Assembly (NCBI RefSeq): GCF_000711295.1
Contig: NZ_JOMJ01000003.1
Location: 1,995,501-2,059,500, forward strand
DNA from: Desulfohalovibrio reitneri
Lineage (GTDB): Bacteria > Desulfobacterota > Desulfovibrionia > Desulfovibrionales > Desulfovibrionaceae
Length of the DNA: 64,000 bases
Direction of reading: 5' to 3'
Part shown: positions 1 through 8,743 of the stretch, one piece after another
Numbering within the stretch: position 1 is the first letter of the stretch
Layout of the letters: every line of letters starts with the position of its first letter
Notes under the pieces: model-generated
Told to the model about the DNA's origin: nothing
The model's input: the letters and a program-made list of their open reading frames with translations, nothing else
Database searches by the model: none
Position numbers and translations under genes: made by a program

Positions 1-385
1 TCTTGTTGGCCGCCACGAACAAGGGGGCCGGGGGACTCTGCAGCACCTCGGCCAGGGGCTGGGTCTCCTGCTCGAACAGCCTCGGCTTGTCCACGTACCG
101 CTTGGCGTCCAGCATGAGCAGGATGACGTCGCCCTGGTTCATGGCCTCCCAGGCGGAGCGCAGCAGGAAGCGGTTCATCTCGCCCTTCAGCCGGTGCACG
201 CCGGGCGTGTCCAGAAACAGCACCTGCGCCTCCGCCGTGGTCAGGATGCCGGTGATCTGGTTGCGGGTGGTCTGGGGCTTGGGCGTGACGATGGCCAGCT
301 TCTCCCCCAGGGCGTGGTTGAGAAGGGTGGACTTGCCCGCGTTGGGGGGGCCCATGAGGGTGATGGTGCCGAAGCGCTTGCTCAT
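1..385 (-). CDS. era: GTPase Era, N-terminal part (gene runs off the window)
   Basis: Ribosome-associated GTPase Era, which helps 16S rRNA maturation and 30S assembly. Translating the minus strand from the ATG at 385 gives a GTPase start with a P-loop (GPPNAGKST), a switch region with the TTRNQ motif, and the G3 motif DTPG. About 128 codons are visible and the reading frame is still open at base 2, so the NKxD region and the C-terminal KH domain lie outside. It is divergent from topA with about 137 bp between the starts. The P-loop context followed by TTRNQ separates it from other TRAFAC GTPases such as Der. Confidence 0.88.
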   Translation of the reverse strand, partial: MSKRFGTITLMGPPNAGKSTLLNHALGEKLAIVTPKPQTTRNQITGILTTAEAQVLFLDTPGVHRLKGEMNRFLLRSAWEAMNQGDVILLMLDAKRYVDKPRLFEQETQPLAEVLQSPPAPLFVAANK

Positions 386-433
386 GCTCCGGCGAGTATC
401 CCCGCCCGCCGCCGGGGTCAAGGGGGAAGCGGG

Positions 434-462
434 TTGCGTTCTGCCGCCTGCGTGACTATAGC
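434..462 (+). promoter_or_regulatory. Candidate sigma-70 promoter of topA
   Basis: TTGCGT (434-439) and TATAGC (457-462) are separated by 17 bp and lie 60 bp upstream of the topA ATG in the era-topA divergent gap. Prediction by eye only. Confidence 0.4.
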
Positions 463-522
463 TCCCCGGTATCTCCCCCGGGCGAGCCTTTTCCGGGGGT
501 AGTCCCCAATCTGCGAGAATCC

Positions 523-2811
523 ATGGGCAAGAACCTCATCATAGTCGAGTCCCCGGCCAAGGTCCGGACCATCTCCAAGTTTCTGGGCAAGGACTACAGC
601 GTGGAGGCCTCCGTGGGCCACGTGCGCGACCTGCCCTCCAAGGAGCTTGGCGTGGACGAGGAGCACGGCTTCGAGCCGAGCTACCAGGTCATCAGCGGCA
701 AGGAGAAGGTGGTCAACAAGCTGCGCCAGGCCGCGGCCAAGGCCGACCACGTCTACCTGGCCCCGGACCCGGACCGCGAGGGAGAGGCCATCGCCTGGCA
801 CGTGGCCGAACTGCTGCGCGAGGCCGGGGGGAAGAAAAAGAAAAAGGATGCGGAGGAAACCCCCATCAGCCGCATCCAGTTCAACGAGATTACCGCCCGG
901 GCCGTGCGCGAGGCCCTGGAGCAGCCGCGCAGCCTGGACCGCTCCCTGTTCGAGAGCCAGCAGGCGCGCCGCATCCTGGACAGGCTGGTGGGCTACAAGC
1001 TCTCCCCCCTGCTGTGGAAGAAGGTCAAGCGGGGCATCTCCGCGGGCCGGGTGCAGTCCGTGGCCCTGCGCATCGTGGTGGACCGCGAGCGGGAGCGCAT
1101 GGTCTTCGAGCCCGAGGAGTATTGGCTCTTCAAGGCGGAATTGGAAGGCCCCGAGCCGCCTCCCCTGACCGCCGACCTGTGGAAGGTGGACGGCAAGAAG
1201 CCCGCCATCGGCTCGGGCGAGGAGGCCGAGGCCCTGGAGGGCCGCATGGAGGGCCAGCCCTTCATCGTGGCCGAGGTGGCTCAGAAGGAGCGCAAGCGCA
1301 ATCCCAAGCCGCCCTTCATCACCTCCACCCTGCAGCAGGACGCGGCCAACAAGCTGGGCTTCTCCGCCAAGAAGACCATGTCCACCGCCCAGCGCCTCTA
1401 CGAGGGCGTGGAGCTCGGCGACCGGGGCACCACCGCCCTCATCACCTACATGCGTACCGACTCGGTGCGCGTGTCCGGCGAAGCGCGCGGCGCGGCCCGC
1501 GACTTCCTGCTCAAGAAGATGGGCGACGAATACGTGCCGGACAAGCCGCGCGGTTACAAGACCAAGTCCGGCGCGCAGGACGCGCACGAGGCCATCCGCC
1601 CCATCGACGTCTTCCTCTCCCCGGAGGAGGTCAAGCCCTATCTGCCGCGCGACCAGTTCCGCCTCTACGAGCTCATCTGGCGGCGGTTCATGGCCTCGCA
1701 GATGGCCAGCGCCGTCATCCACGACACCGTGGTCACCATCGACCGCGGACCCACCCAGTGGCGGGCCAAGGGCGAGCGCATCCTCTTCCCCGGCTTCCTC
1801 AAGATCTACGGCATGGACGAGGCGGCCGAGTCCGCCCTGCCCAAGCTGGAACAGGGCATGGAGCTGACCCCCAAGAAGGTCTCCAAGGAACAGAAGTTCA
1901 CCCAGCCGCCCCCGCGCTACTCCGAAGCCTCCCTGGTCAAGGAGCTGGAGGACAAGGGCATCGGCCGCCCCTCCACCTACGCCCAGATCATCTCCACCCT
2001 GCTGGACCGCGACTACGCCCGGCTGCAGGAAAAACGGTTCGTGCCCACCGAGCTGGGCATGACCGTCTCCGACCTGCTCTCCAAGCACTTCCAGAACCTC
2101 ATGGACATCAGCTTCACCGCCCGCATGGAGGAATCCCTGGACCACGTGGCCGAAGGCGGCGAGGACTGGAAGCACCTGCTCAAGGAGTTCACCGGCAACT
2201 TCTACCCCACCCTGGAAAAAGCACAGGAGGAAATGGAAGGGGTCAAGGGCTCGGGCAAGGAAACCGGCATCCCCTGCCCGGACTGCGGCAAGCCCCTCAC
2301 CGTGCGCTTTGGCCGCAACGGCGAGTTCCTGGGCTGCTCCGGCTACCCGGACTGCACCTTCACCTCCGAGTTCAACCGCGACGAGTCTGGCCAGATCCAG
2401 CTCATTGAAAAGCCCAAGGAAGAGCTGGAACCCGTGGGCGCCTGCCCGGAATGCGGCAAGGACCTCTACGTCAAGACCTCCCGCACCGGCTCCCGCTTCA
2501 TCGCCTGCTCCGGCTACCCGGACTGCAAATACTCCCAACCCTTCACCACCGGGGTGCCCTGCCCCAACCAGAACTGCCCCGGCGAACTGGTGGAAAAATC
2601 CTCCAAACGGGGCAAGGTTTTCTACTCTTGCAACCAGTACCCCAAATGCGACTACGCCGTCTGGGACTGGCCCATCAACGAAAAATGCCCCATGTGCGAA
2701 TCCCCCGTGCTGGTCAAGAAAACCACCAAGGCGCGCGGCCCCCACATCGCCTGCCCCAACAAGAAATGCCGCTTCACCCGCTCCATCGAAGAGGAAGAAA
2801 CGGACGAGTAG
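523..2811 (+). CDS. topA: DNA topoisomerase I (type IA)
   Basis: Relaxes negative supercoils by a single-strand-passage, covalent tyrosine mechanism. The 762-residue product has an N-terminal TOPRIM domain (IVESPAK at residues 6-12, with the acidic DPDREGEA segment), then the central topoisomerase fold with catalytic Tyr309 in ITYMRTDS. The C-terminal quarter carries four consecutive C4 zinc ribbons (CPDC/CSGYPDC, CPEC/CSGYPDC, CPNQNC/CNQYPKC, CPMC/CPNKKC), which bind single-stranded DNA in this family. The start at 523 gives the usual MGKNLIIVESPAK opening. The gene is followed by a partial tandem copy of its own 3' end, then by an insertion sequence that separates it from its terminator. 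Confidence 0.97.
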   Translation: MGKNLIIVESPAKVRTISKFLGKDYSVEASVGHVRDLPSKELGVDEEHGFEPSYQVISGKEKVVNKLRQAAAKADHVYLAPDPDREGEAIAWHVAELLREAGGKKKKKDAEETPISRIQFNEITARAVREALEQPRSLDRSLFESQQARRILDRLVGYKLSPLLWKKVKRGISAGRVQSVALRIVVDRERERMVFEPEEYWLFKAELEGPEPPPLTADLWKVDGKKPAIGSGEEAEALEGRMEGQPFIVAEVAQKERKRNPKPPFITSTLQQDAANKLGFSAKKTMSTAQRLYEGVELGDRGTTALITYMRTDSVRVSGEARGAARDFLLKKMGDEYVPDKPRGYKTKSGAQDAHEAIRPIDVFLSPEEVKPYLPRDQFRLYELIWRRFMASQMASAVIHDTVVTIDRGPTQWRAKGERILFPGFLKIYGMDEAAESALPKLEQGMELTPKKVSKEQKFTQPPPRYSEASLVKELEDKGIGRPSTYAQIISTLLDRDYARLQEKRFVPTELGMTVSDLLSKHFQNLMDISFTARMEESLDHVAEGGEDWKHLLKEFTGNFYPTLEKAQEEMEGVKGSGKETGIPCPDCGKPLTVRFGRNGEFLGCSGYPDCTFTSEFNRDESGQIQLIEKPKEELEPVGACPECGKDLYVKTSRTGSRFIACSGYPDCKYSQPFTTGVPCPNQNCPGELVEKSSKRGKVFYSCNQYPKCDYAVWDWPINEKCPMCESPVLVKKTTKARGPHIACPNKKCRFTRSIEEEETDE

Positions 2812-2892
2812 GGCCGGGAAATTCGAGGGAATGAAAAGGGGTTGAAGCGTTTTCGGACGAGTAGAGCTGGGAAGTTGAAGGAAAAGAAAAGG
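2801..2892 (+). repeat. Imperfect tandem duplication of the topA 3' end
   Basis: The stretch from 2801 (CGGACGAGTAG, containing the topA stop) recurs 53 bp later at 2854 with scattered mismatches. The second copy runs to 2892, where the insertion sequence begins, and resumes after it at 4028 with AAGGGGTTGAAGCG, matching the tail of copy one (2836-2849). Removing the insertion restores two near-complete tandem copies. Confidence 0.75.
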
Positions 2893-2907
2893 TGTACTGC
2901 CCCCGGT

Positions 2908-3684
2908 TTAGCAAGCCTTTTGTAAGAGAGTCCGCGAGTTGATCAGTTCCTGCTCGGTTGTCACCGGGGTTTTATACCCCAGCGCCGAGTGCAGGTAGCC
3001 TTGGTTGTATTCTTCGATCCAGGAGCCCAAGGCTTGGTAAAAGGCCGTCGGGCTACGCCATTCATTGATCCAGACCAGCTCTTCCTTCATGGTGCGCATG
3101 AAGCGCTCTGTGTCGGCGTTGCCTTTGGGGTTGTTGTAGCTGGTGAAGGCGAGTTTGATGTCCATGACGCGGCAAGCCTTCATAAAGCTCGTCGAGGTCG
3201 GTTGGCAGCCGTTGTCGGCCATGAGATGAAGACCGCCGCCGCGCACGCCTTCGGGGAACTGCCTGCCGACAGCCGCGTTGAGCGCCGAGAGCCAATGCCA
3301 TGCCTTGGCTTGATCGCCGGCGTAGTGGCCGACGACCTTCTTGGTGCGCCAGTCAAGCACAATGACCACGTACAGCCAGCCGTAGCCGTCAATCTTGATT
3401 TTGGTCATGTCGATACCCCACCACTCGTTGGGTCGCGAGGGCCGGGGCTTGACGCCGGTCGGCTTGCGTTTGGCCTTGAGTCGCAGGTTGGGCTTCACCG
3501 TGAGGTCATGCTCGCTCATGAGCCGGTAGACGCGGTTTTGGCCGACGACAACGCCGTCCACGAAGCGCAGGAACGCCCAGACCCGACGGTATCCCCAGAA
3601 CGGATGGTCGGCCTTGATGCCGCGAATGCGGGCCAGGAGGTCGGCGTTGCGCTCGGCGACCTTTGCATATGGTCCGCGCTTCAT
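2908..3684 (-). CDS. IS3-family transposase OrfB (DDE integrase)
   Basis: 258 residues. The N-terminal part has the HTH_21-like segment (GYRRVWAFL, residues 31-39), followed by an rve/RNase H-fold integrase core. The catalytic triad can be read as D92 (GIDMTK), D157 (MADNG) and E193 (ADTERF), a D-D-(35)-E spacing typical of IS3. The ATG at 3684 overlaps the orfA stop (ATGA). IS3 elements normally make the active OrfAB transposase by -1 frameshifting, and an A8 tract lies just upstream in orfA; OrfB alone may also be made from this ATG. Confidence 0.93.
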   Translation of the reverse strand: MKRGPYAKVAERNADLLARIRGIKADHPFWGYRRVWAFLRFVDGVVVGQNRVYRLMSEHDLTVKPNLRLKAKRKPTGVKPRPSRPNEWWGIDMTKIKIDGYGWLYVVIVLDWRTKKVVGHYAGDQAKAWHWLSALNAAVGRQFPEGVRGGGLHLMADNGCQPTSTSFMKACRVMDIKLAFTSYNNPKGNADTERFMRTMKEELVWINEWRSPTAFYQALGSWIEEYNQGYLHSALGYKTPVTTEQELINSRTLLQKAC

Positions 3685-3953
3685 CCGAACGGCCCGCTTT
3701 TTTTTAGCTCAATGGTCAACTCACCGATCAGGCTTTTGAGCTTCATGTTTTCGCGCTCAAGTCTGGCCGTACGCTGTGCGCCGTGCTCTTGCTCGAACGC
3801 TCTGTGCGCCTGGGCAAGGAATTGATCGCGCCACTTGTAATACTGGTTCTGCGAGATGGCGTACTCGGCGCACACTTCGCCCACGGGTCGTCCTCGAAGG
3901 CCTTCGAGGACGACCCGAGTCTTCTGCTCCGGGGTCCACTTCCGTCGCTTCAT
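3681..3953 (-). CDS. IS3-family transposase OrfA (helix-turn-helix)
   Basis: 90 residues starting MKRRKW. The ATG at 3953 was chosen because AGGAGGT lies 6 nt upstream; the longer in-frame extension has no such site. The N-terminal HTH_Tnp_1 domain (TPEQKTRVVLEGL ... GEVCAEYAISQNQYYKWRD) binds the terminal repeats. It is followed by a leucine-zipper-like segment (RLERENMKLKSLIGELTIEL). The 3' end contains the run of eight A residues (minus strand, 3698-3705). A -1 slip there enters the orfB frame with no intervening stop. Confidence 0.92.
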   Translation of the reverse strand: MKRRKWTPEQKTRVVLEGLRGRPVGEVCAEYAISQNQYYKWRDQFLAQAHRAFEQEHGAQRTARLERENMKLKSLIGELTIELKKSGPFG

Positions 3954-4027
3954 GGCAAACCTCCTGCCTGTTGAGAAGCCACGGACTTCCACTTAGATCA
4001 AGGCTGTTTCAAACTGGGGGCAGGATA

Positions 4028-4066
4028 AAGGGGTTGAAGCGAATTACGCTTCAACCCCTTTTTTTG
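4028..4066 (+). terminator. Rho-independent terminator that belonged to topA
   Basis: A perfect stem AAGGGGTTGAAGCG / CGCTTCAACCCCTT with an AATTA loop and a T tract. The IS inserted immediately upstream, so this terminator is now more than 1.2 kb from the topA stop codon. Confidence 0.85.
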
Positions 4067-4072
4067 GGGAGG

Positions 4073-4471
4073 GGGTGGCAGGGGAATGCGAGGTGGTTGG
4101 CCGGGGTTGGAGTTCCGGGCAGTGGGAGAGGGAGGAAAAACCCTTTAAAAAGGGTTCTTCCCTCCCTCTCCCACGCCCTCACCCTCCTTTTCCTAAATTT
4201 TTTGTCGCTCGCTTCGCTCGGGAGCGTGGTGCGGGGAGGGTGGATCCGGGAGTCCCCAGCCCAATTCAGCGTTCAACGCATCTGAAGCCAGGCGGCCAGG
4301 GTTGGGTTCTACCGGGTAGACGCGCCCCACAATCGTCCATTCGCCGGAGTGCTCCCCGCTCGCGATTCCACCGCGCACCAACCCGCGAATACACATGCAA
4401 AGTTACTTTGCCGCAGGGTCCAGGGGGCGCGTAGCCCCTGGTCGCCCGCAGGGCGAAATCTTTTCTCTTCC
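4073..4471 (+). repeat. Terminator-adjacent intergenic repeat, copy 1 (complete)
   Basis: This non-coding stretch between topA and hisI holds a repeat of about 390 bp that recurs inverted at 14014-14400 and as a half copy at 36846-37040. Half A contains a long hairpin at 4123-4172 (GGGAGAGGGAGGAAAAACCC pairing with its near-complement) and a second small palindrome in GTCGCTCGCTTCGCTCGGGA. Half B ends with a GC-rich stem (CCAGGGGGCGCGTAGCCCCTGG) and GTCGCCCGCAGGGCGAAATC. No convincing reading frame is seen. Confidence 0.8.
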
Positions 4472-4504
4472 AAGGCCTCGTAATCTCCGCCTTCCTCGCA
4501 TGCC

Positions 4505-4533
4505 TTGCAACTGTCACACGTTCCGGGTATGCG
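4505..4533 (+). promoter_or_regulatory. Candidate promoter of hisI-hisG
   Basis: TTGCAA (4505-4510) and TATGCG (4528-4533) with a 17-bp spacer, 33 bp upstream of the hisI start. The -10 is a weak match. Confidence 0.3.
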
Positions 4534-4566
4534 GGGCGGTTTGCGACTTTTTTTGCGAGGTAAGCC

Positions 4567-4944
4567 ATGCAGCCAGATTTCGAGAAGTGCGGCGGGTTGG
4601 TGCCGACGATCGCGCAGGACGTCGAGGACGGCGAGGTGTTGATGCTCGCCTACATGAACGAGGACGCCTGGGAGAGGACGTTGGCCACGGGCGAGGCCCA
4701 TTACTGGAGCCGGAGCAGGCAGAAGCTGTGGCGCAAGGGCGGCACGAGCGGCCATGTGCAGAAGGTGCACCATATCCGTCTGGACTGCGACGCGGACACG
4801 GTTCTGTTGATCGTGGAGCAGTTGGGCGGCGCGGCCTGCCACAAGGGGTACAAGAGCTGTTTTTATCGCGAGATCGAGAGCGCGGGGGAGCCGGTCGTGG
4901 TGAGCGAGATGGTTTTCGACCCGCAGGAGGTGTACAAGAAATGA
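4567..4944 (+). CDS. hisI: Phosphoribosyl-AMP cyclohydrolase
   Basis: Third step of histidine synthesis: opens the adenine ring of phosphoribosyl-AMP to give ProFAR. The 125-residue protein is the single-domain form, not fused to HisE. Metal ligands are visible: D73, C74, D75 and D77 in DCDADT (magnesium and zinc sites), with C91 (ACHKGYKSC) and C98 completing the zinc site. [14 protein letters not shown] is the family signature. The start has GAGGT 7 nt upstream. Its stop overlaps the hisG start (ATGA), so the two are translationally coupled. Confidence 0.96.
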   Translation: MQPDFEKCGGLVPTIAQDVEDGEVLMLAYMNEDAWERTLATGEAHYWSRSRQKLWRKGGTSGHVQKVHHIRLDCDADTVLLIVEQLGGAACHKGYKSCFYREIESAGEPVVVSEMVFDPQEVYKK

Positions 4945-5813
4945 GCAAATTGAAGCTGGGTATTCCCAAGGGATCGTTGCAGGACGCGACCATCAAGCTG
5001 TTCGCCAAGGCGGGCTGGAAGATCAATCCCAGCCACCGCAACTATTTCCCCGAGATCAACGACGAGAGCATGCAGTGCTCCATGTGCCGCGCCCAGGAGA
5101 TGAGCCGGTACGTGGCCGACGGCACCCTGGACGTGGGGCTGACGGGCAAGGACTGGATCGAGGAGAACGAGTCCGACGTGGTGGTGGTTTCCGACCTGGT
5201 CTACTCCAAGGTCTCCAACCGCCCGGCCCGCTGGGTGCTGGCCGTGGCCGGGGATTCCCCCTACGAGAAGCCGGAGGACCTGCGGGGCAAGAAGATCGCC
5301 ACGGAGCTTTGCAACTTCACCCGCAAGTGGTTTTCCGAGCAGGGCATCGACGTGGACGTGGAGTTTTCCTGGGGCGCCACCGAGGCCAAGGTGGTGGAGG
5401 GGCTGTGCGACGCCATCGTGGAGGTGACCGAGACCGGCACCACCATTCGCGCCCACGGCCTGCGCATCATCAAGGACATGATGTACACCAACACCCGCCT
5501 CATCGCGAACAAGGAGGCCTGGGAGGATCCCTTCAAGCGCAAGAAGATCGAGCAGATCAACATGCTGCTCAAGGGCGCTCTGGAGGCCGAGGCCCTGGTG
5601 GGGCTGAAGATGAACGTGCCCGCGGACAAGGTGGACACGGTCATGGAGCTGCTGCCCGCGCTGACCGCGCCCACGGTGGCCCACCTGCACAATTCCGACT
5701 GGGTGTCGGTGGAGATCGTGGTGGCCGAGTCCACGGTGCGGGACCTGATTCCGCAGCTGGTGGACCACGGCGCCAGCGGCATCATCGAGTACGCCCTGAA
5801 CAAGGTCATCTAG
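4941..5813 (+). CDS. hisG: ATP phosphoribosyltransferase, long form
   Basis: First and committed step of histidine synthesis: condenses ATP with PRPP. 290 residues, the long (HisG_L) form with its own regulatory domain, so no HisZ partner is needed. The catalytic part spans roughly residues 1-220, with the PRPP-binding stretch VEVTETGTT. The last 75 or so residues form the ACT-like, histidine-binding domain. The ATG at 4941 overlaps the hisI stop, with CAGGAGGTG just upstream. The track's longer frame through hisI is not a plausible start. Confidence 0.96.
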   Translation: MSKLKLGIPKGSLQDATIKLFAKAGWKINPSHRNYFPEINDESMQCSMCRAQEMSRYVADGTLDVGLTGKDWIEENESDVVVVSDLVYSKVSNRPARWVLAVAGDSPYEKPEDLRGKKIATELCNFTRKWFSEQGIDVDVEFSWGATEAKVVEGLCDAIVEVTETGTTIRAHGLRIIKDMMYTNTRLIANKEAWEDPFKRKKIEQINMLLKGALEAEALVGLKMNVPADKVDTVMELLPALTAPTVAHLHNSDWVSVEIVVAESTVRDLIPQLVDHGASGIIEYALNKVI

Positions 5814-5846
5814 CCGGGCCGAACAACTAGACGAGCCGAGCTACGC

Positions 5847-5885
5847 GGCCGGGCTCCCAGGCGGGACCCGGCCGTTTTCTTTTCC
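5847..5885 (+). terminator. Terminator after hisG
   Basis: GC-rich stem (CGGCCGGGCTCCC paired with GGGACCCGGCCG) followed by TTTTCTTTT. Confidence 0.75.
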
Positions 5886-5962
5886 GCGCCGCCCGACCGG
5901 GCGGCTCCCCTTCCTTTCTTCCGGCGCGTTCGCCCGCCTTCCCTTGCGGGGAGGGGAGCGTC

Positions 5963-6544
5963 CTACAGGTCCAGGAAGTTCTTGATTCCGGTGAAGACGA
6001 TCTGCGCGGACAGCGCGGCCAGCACCAGGCCGGTGAGCTTGGTGAGGATGGACAGCCCCTGTTTGCCCAGCAGCCGTTCCACGGGCGAGGACAGGTAGAG
6101 CAGCGCGCCCAGGGCCAGCACGGCCGTGCCCAGGGCGGCCAGGCCGACGAGCCGTTCCGAGGGGTCCGCGCCCTCGGCGCCCATGACCAGGATGGCGCCG
6201 GTGGTGGCCGGTCCCACGGCCACGGGGATGGCCAGGGGCACCACGCTCACGTCGCCCTCCCCGGCGGCCGGGGCCTTGGCGCTGCCCACCAGGTTGACGG
6301 CGCTGAGGAAGAGCAGCGAGCCAGCGCCGATGCGGAAGGCGTCCAGGGTGATGCCGAAAATGTCGAAGATGGCCTGGCCGAAGAAGTAGAGCACGAAAGT
6401 GACCACCAGCACGGCCAGGGTGGTGCGCACGGCCAGCCGCCGCCGGGCGGCGGCGTTCTCGTCCGCGGTCAGGGAGAGAAAGACCGTCAGGACGAAGAAC
6501 GGGGTCAGCAGAAAGAAGAAGGTGATGCAGACGCTGAGAAACAT
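5963..6544 (-). CDS. MarC-family integral membrane protein
   Basis: About 193 residues with six hydrophobic segments in the MarC/YchE pattern: an N-terminal helix pair, FFGQAIFDIFGI, then PLAIPVAVGPATTGAILVMG, the conserved re-entrant-like MarC signature, and two more helix pairs. MarC proteins are inner-membrane proteins of unclear function; the old link to multiple antibiotic resistance is not supported for the family. The ATG at 6544 has GAGG close upstream; a GTG at 6550 is an alternative. It converges on hisG and stands apart from the kinase gene upstream. Confidence 0.85.
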   Translation of the reverse strand: MFLSVCITFFFLLTPFFVLTVFLSLTADENAAARRRLAVRTTLAVLVVTFVLYFFGQAIFDIFGITLDAFRIGAGSLLFLSAVNLVGSAKAPAAGEGDVSVVPLAIPVAVGPATTGAILVMGAEGADPSERLVGLAALGTAVLALGALLYLSSPVERLLGKQGLSILTKLTGLVLAALSAQIVFTGIKNFLDL

Positions 6545-6625
6545 GGGCACCTCATGGTGGACTTCCCCTCCCCTGTCAAGGCGCGGGGGAGGGCGGCGGC
6601 CCGGATTCGCGCCGGAGAAGGGCGG

Positions 6626-8743
6626 CTAGACGCGCACGGCGGCGTCGCCGGTGACGTCGGCGAACTCCTCGCATTCCTCCTCGGGCAGGCCTTCGGAGGT
6701 GAGGGGCAGTTCGATGATGAAGACGGTGCCGGGGCCGGGCTGCTTGATTTGGCCGTGGCCGGAGCCCAGGTAATCCACCGGCGCGGGGGATACGGCGGAG
6801 ATGCGGCCCTTGTGCTCCTTGATGATGCCGAAGGAGATGGACAGGCCCAGGCCGGTGCCCTTGCCCACCTGCTTGGTGGTGAAGAAGGGGTCGAAGATTT
6901 TCTTGAGGTTCTCCTGGGAGATGCCCGAGCCGGAGTCGGCGAAGAATACCACCACCCGTCGGCGGTGCTTGCAGAGCTTGGAGCGGATGAAGATGGTGCC
7001 GTCCTGGCCGATGGAGTCGAAGGCGTTGTTGACCAGGTTGAGCCAGACCGATTTGAGCTTTTCCTTGTCGCCCTCGATGGGGGGTATTTTGGGGTCGAGG
7101 TCCAGCTCCAGCTCCACCCGGTCCTGCTTGAAAATGGTGCGGACCAGGTTGGCCACCTCGTCGATGGACTCGTTGAGGTCCATCTTCTGCAGCGAGGACT
7201 CGGACTGGCGGGAGAAGCCGAGGAGGTCGGCCACGATTTTCTTGCAGACCTTGGTCTGCTTTTCGATGACGGCTACGTCTTCGTGCTCCTGGGACTTTTC
7301 GGGCAGGTCCTCCAGAAGCATCTGGGTGTAGCCGAGGATGATGCCCAGGGGGGTGTTGATCTCGTGGGCCACGCCTCCGGCCAGCCTGCCCAGGTCCTCC
7401 ATCTTCTGGGACTGGATGAGCTGTTCCTGGTAGTTCTTCACCGCGGAGATGTCGCGGGCGGTGAGGAGGAGGCCGATGATGTTTGACTCGGCGTCGTAGA
7501 CCGGCACCTTGACGATGTGGAACCAGCGCTTGGCGTTCTCGTGGGAGACCATGACCTCCTTGGACACGGGGATGCCGGTCTGCAGGATCTCCTTGTCCTC
7601 CACGCGGTTGGTGTGCTGGTCCTGGATGGAGAATACCGAGTGGTCGGTGCGGCCGATGATGTCCTGCTCGCGCAGGTTGAAATAGCGGCAGAAGGCCTTG
7701 TTCACGGCTCGGTAGGCCCCGTTCTCGTCCTGCAGGGAGACCAGGTCCGGGGTGACGTCGAAGATGGTGCGCAGTAGTTGCTCGGAGCGGGCCAGGTTCT
7801 TTTCCGTGGACTTGAGTTCGTCGATGTGCGTCTTGAGGGAGACGGCCATGACGTCGAAGGCCTCGGCCAGGTCCTGAATCTCGTCGCCCCGGTTTTCGCG
7901 GTAGACGCGGCAGTCACTGCAAGACTCGATCTTGTGGGGGTAGTCGCCGGGGGCGCACTCCGGGCAGAGGGTTCCGGCCACGTACCAGCAGCGGCGGCAG
8001 GGGTCGCCGTAGGCCGGGCACTCCTTGCGGTCGCAGTTCATTATCTCCCAGCAGTTGGCGGATATGGTCGGCCCGGCCAGGACGTCGAGGTTGCCCTTGA
8101 CCACTTCCTCGGCGGACTCCCGCAGGGCGCCCAAGCGGCGGGTGACGGTGCGGATGAAGACCGAGCCCAGTCCCACGGCCAGGACAGCCACCAGCCCCAG
8201 GGAGAGGACGATGGCCCAGGCCACGTCGCGCCGGGCGGCGCGGATGCGGTCCTGGGACAGGCCCACCCGGACCACGCCCAGGGTGTCGCCTTCCACGTCC
8301 ACGTGGTGGGCGAAGTCGTAGACGCGCTGGGAGCCGATGTCGAGAACGGCGTCGGACTGGCCCTCATCCCGCGGAATGGGGTTGGCCCGGGCCAGTTCCA
8401 CAGGGAAGCCGCCGATGAAGGAATGGGCCAGCACCTGTCCCCGCGAGTCCAGCACGAAGGCGTAGACGATGTCCGGCGAGGAGGCGGCCTCATCGGTCAT
8501 GTTCTTCAGCCGCAAAAGGTCTACGGAGAGGATGGGGCCCACGGAGCGGGCGGCCAGGGAGGAGGCCAGGGTGGCCCCGCGTTTCTTGGCCTCCTTGGTC
8601 AGGGCCGCGCCGGAGATGTTGGAGGAGAGCAGCACCGAGGCCACCCCGGCCATGAAGAGCAGGCCGCCGATGCCCAGGTAGATTTTGGCCGCGAAGGAGA
8701 GGCGGCAGAGGTAGCGGTAGGCCATTACCGCCGGGTTGGTCAT
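6626..8743 (-). CDS. Membrane sensor histidine kinase with Cys-rich 'CW' insert in its HAMP region and a PAS domain
   Basis: 705 residues. Transmembrane helices at about 21-41 and 176-196 enclose a periplasmic sensor of about 130 residues. A HAMP-like linker (197-222 and 283-305) is split by a Cys-rich segment at 231-278 (ANCWEIMNC, CPAY, RRCW, CPEC, CSDC). Then come a PAS domain (about 320-440), the phosphoacceptor H460 in GGVAHEINTP and an HATPase_c domain with N, G1 (DSGSGI) and G2 (GKGTGLGLS) boxes. The start overlaps the stop of the PhnD-like gene (ATGA), which suggests that the binding protein feeds the sensor. No response regulator is adjacent. Confidence 0.93.
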   Translation of the reverse strand: MTNPAVMAYRYLCRLSFAAKIYLGIGGLLFMAGVASVLLSSNISGAALTKEAKKRGATLASSLAARSVGPILSVDLLRLKNMTDEAASSPDIVYAFVLDSRGQVLAHSFIGGFPVELARANPIPRDEGQSDAVLDIGSQRVYDFAHHVDVEGDTLGVVRVGLSQDRIRAARRDVAWAIVLSLGLVAVLAVGLGSVFIRTVTRRLGALRESAEEVVKGNLDVLAGPTISANCWEIMNCDRKECPAYGDPCRRCWYVAGTLCPECAPGDYPHKIESCSDCRVYRENRGDEIQDLAEAFDVMAVSLKTHIDELKSTEKNLARSEQLLRTIFDVTPDLVSLQDENGAYRAVNKAFCRYFNLREQDIIGRTDHSVFSIQDQHTNRVEDKEILQTGIPVSKEVMVSHENAKRWFHIVKVPVYDAESNIIGLLLTARDISAVKNYQEQLIQSQKMEDLGRLAGGVAHEINTPLGIILGYTQMLLEDLPEKSQEHEDVAVIEKQTKVCKKIVADLLGFSRQSESSLQKMDLNESIDEVANLVRTIFKQDRVELELDLDPKIPPIEGDKEKLKSVWLNLVNNAFDSIGQDGTIFIRSKLCKHRRRVVVFFADSGSGISQENLKKIFDPFFTTKQVGKGTGLGLSISFGIIKEHKGRISAVSPAPVDYLGSGHGQIKQPGPGTVFIIELPLTSEGLPEEECEEFADVTGDAAVRV

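Larger units (their letters stand above)
2893..4027 (-). mobile_element. IS3-family insertion sequence, about 1135 bp
   Basis: Complete-looking IS with orfA and orfB on the minus strand. The ends form imperfect inverted repeats: TGTACTGCCCCCGGTTTA at 2893 and, reading inward from 4027, TATCCTGCCCCCAGTTTG. A 4-bp direct repeat AAGG flanks it (2889-2892 and 4028-4031), consistent with target duplication. The exact ends were inferred by matching the flanks to the intact tandem copy at 2836-2849. Both reading frames are intact, so it may be active. Confidence 0.85.

Noticed and set aside
418-2745. 775-codon open frame opposite topA
   Set aside because: Antisense shadow in GC-rich DNA; low-complexity Gly/Ala/His/Leu composition and no domain, while topA on the other strand is unmistakable.
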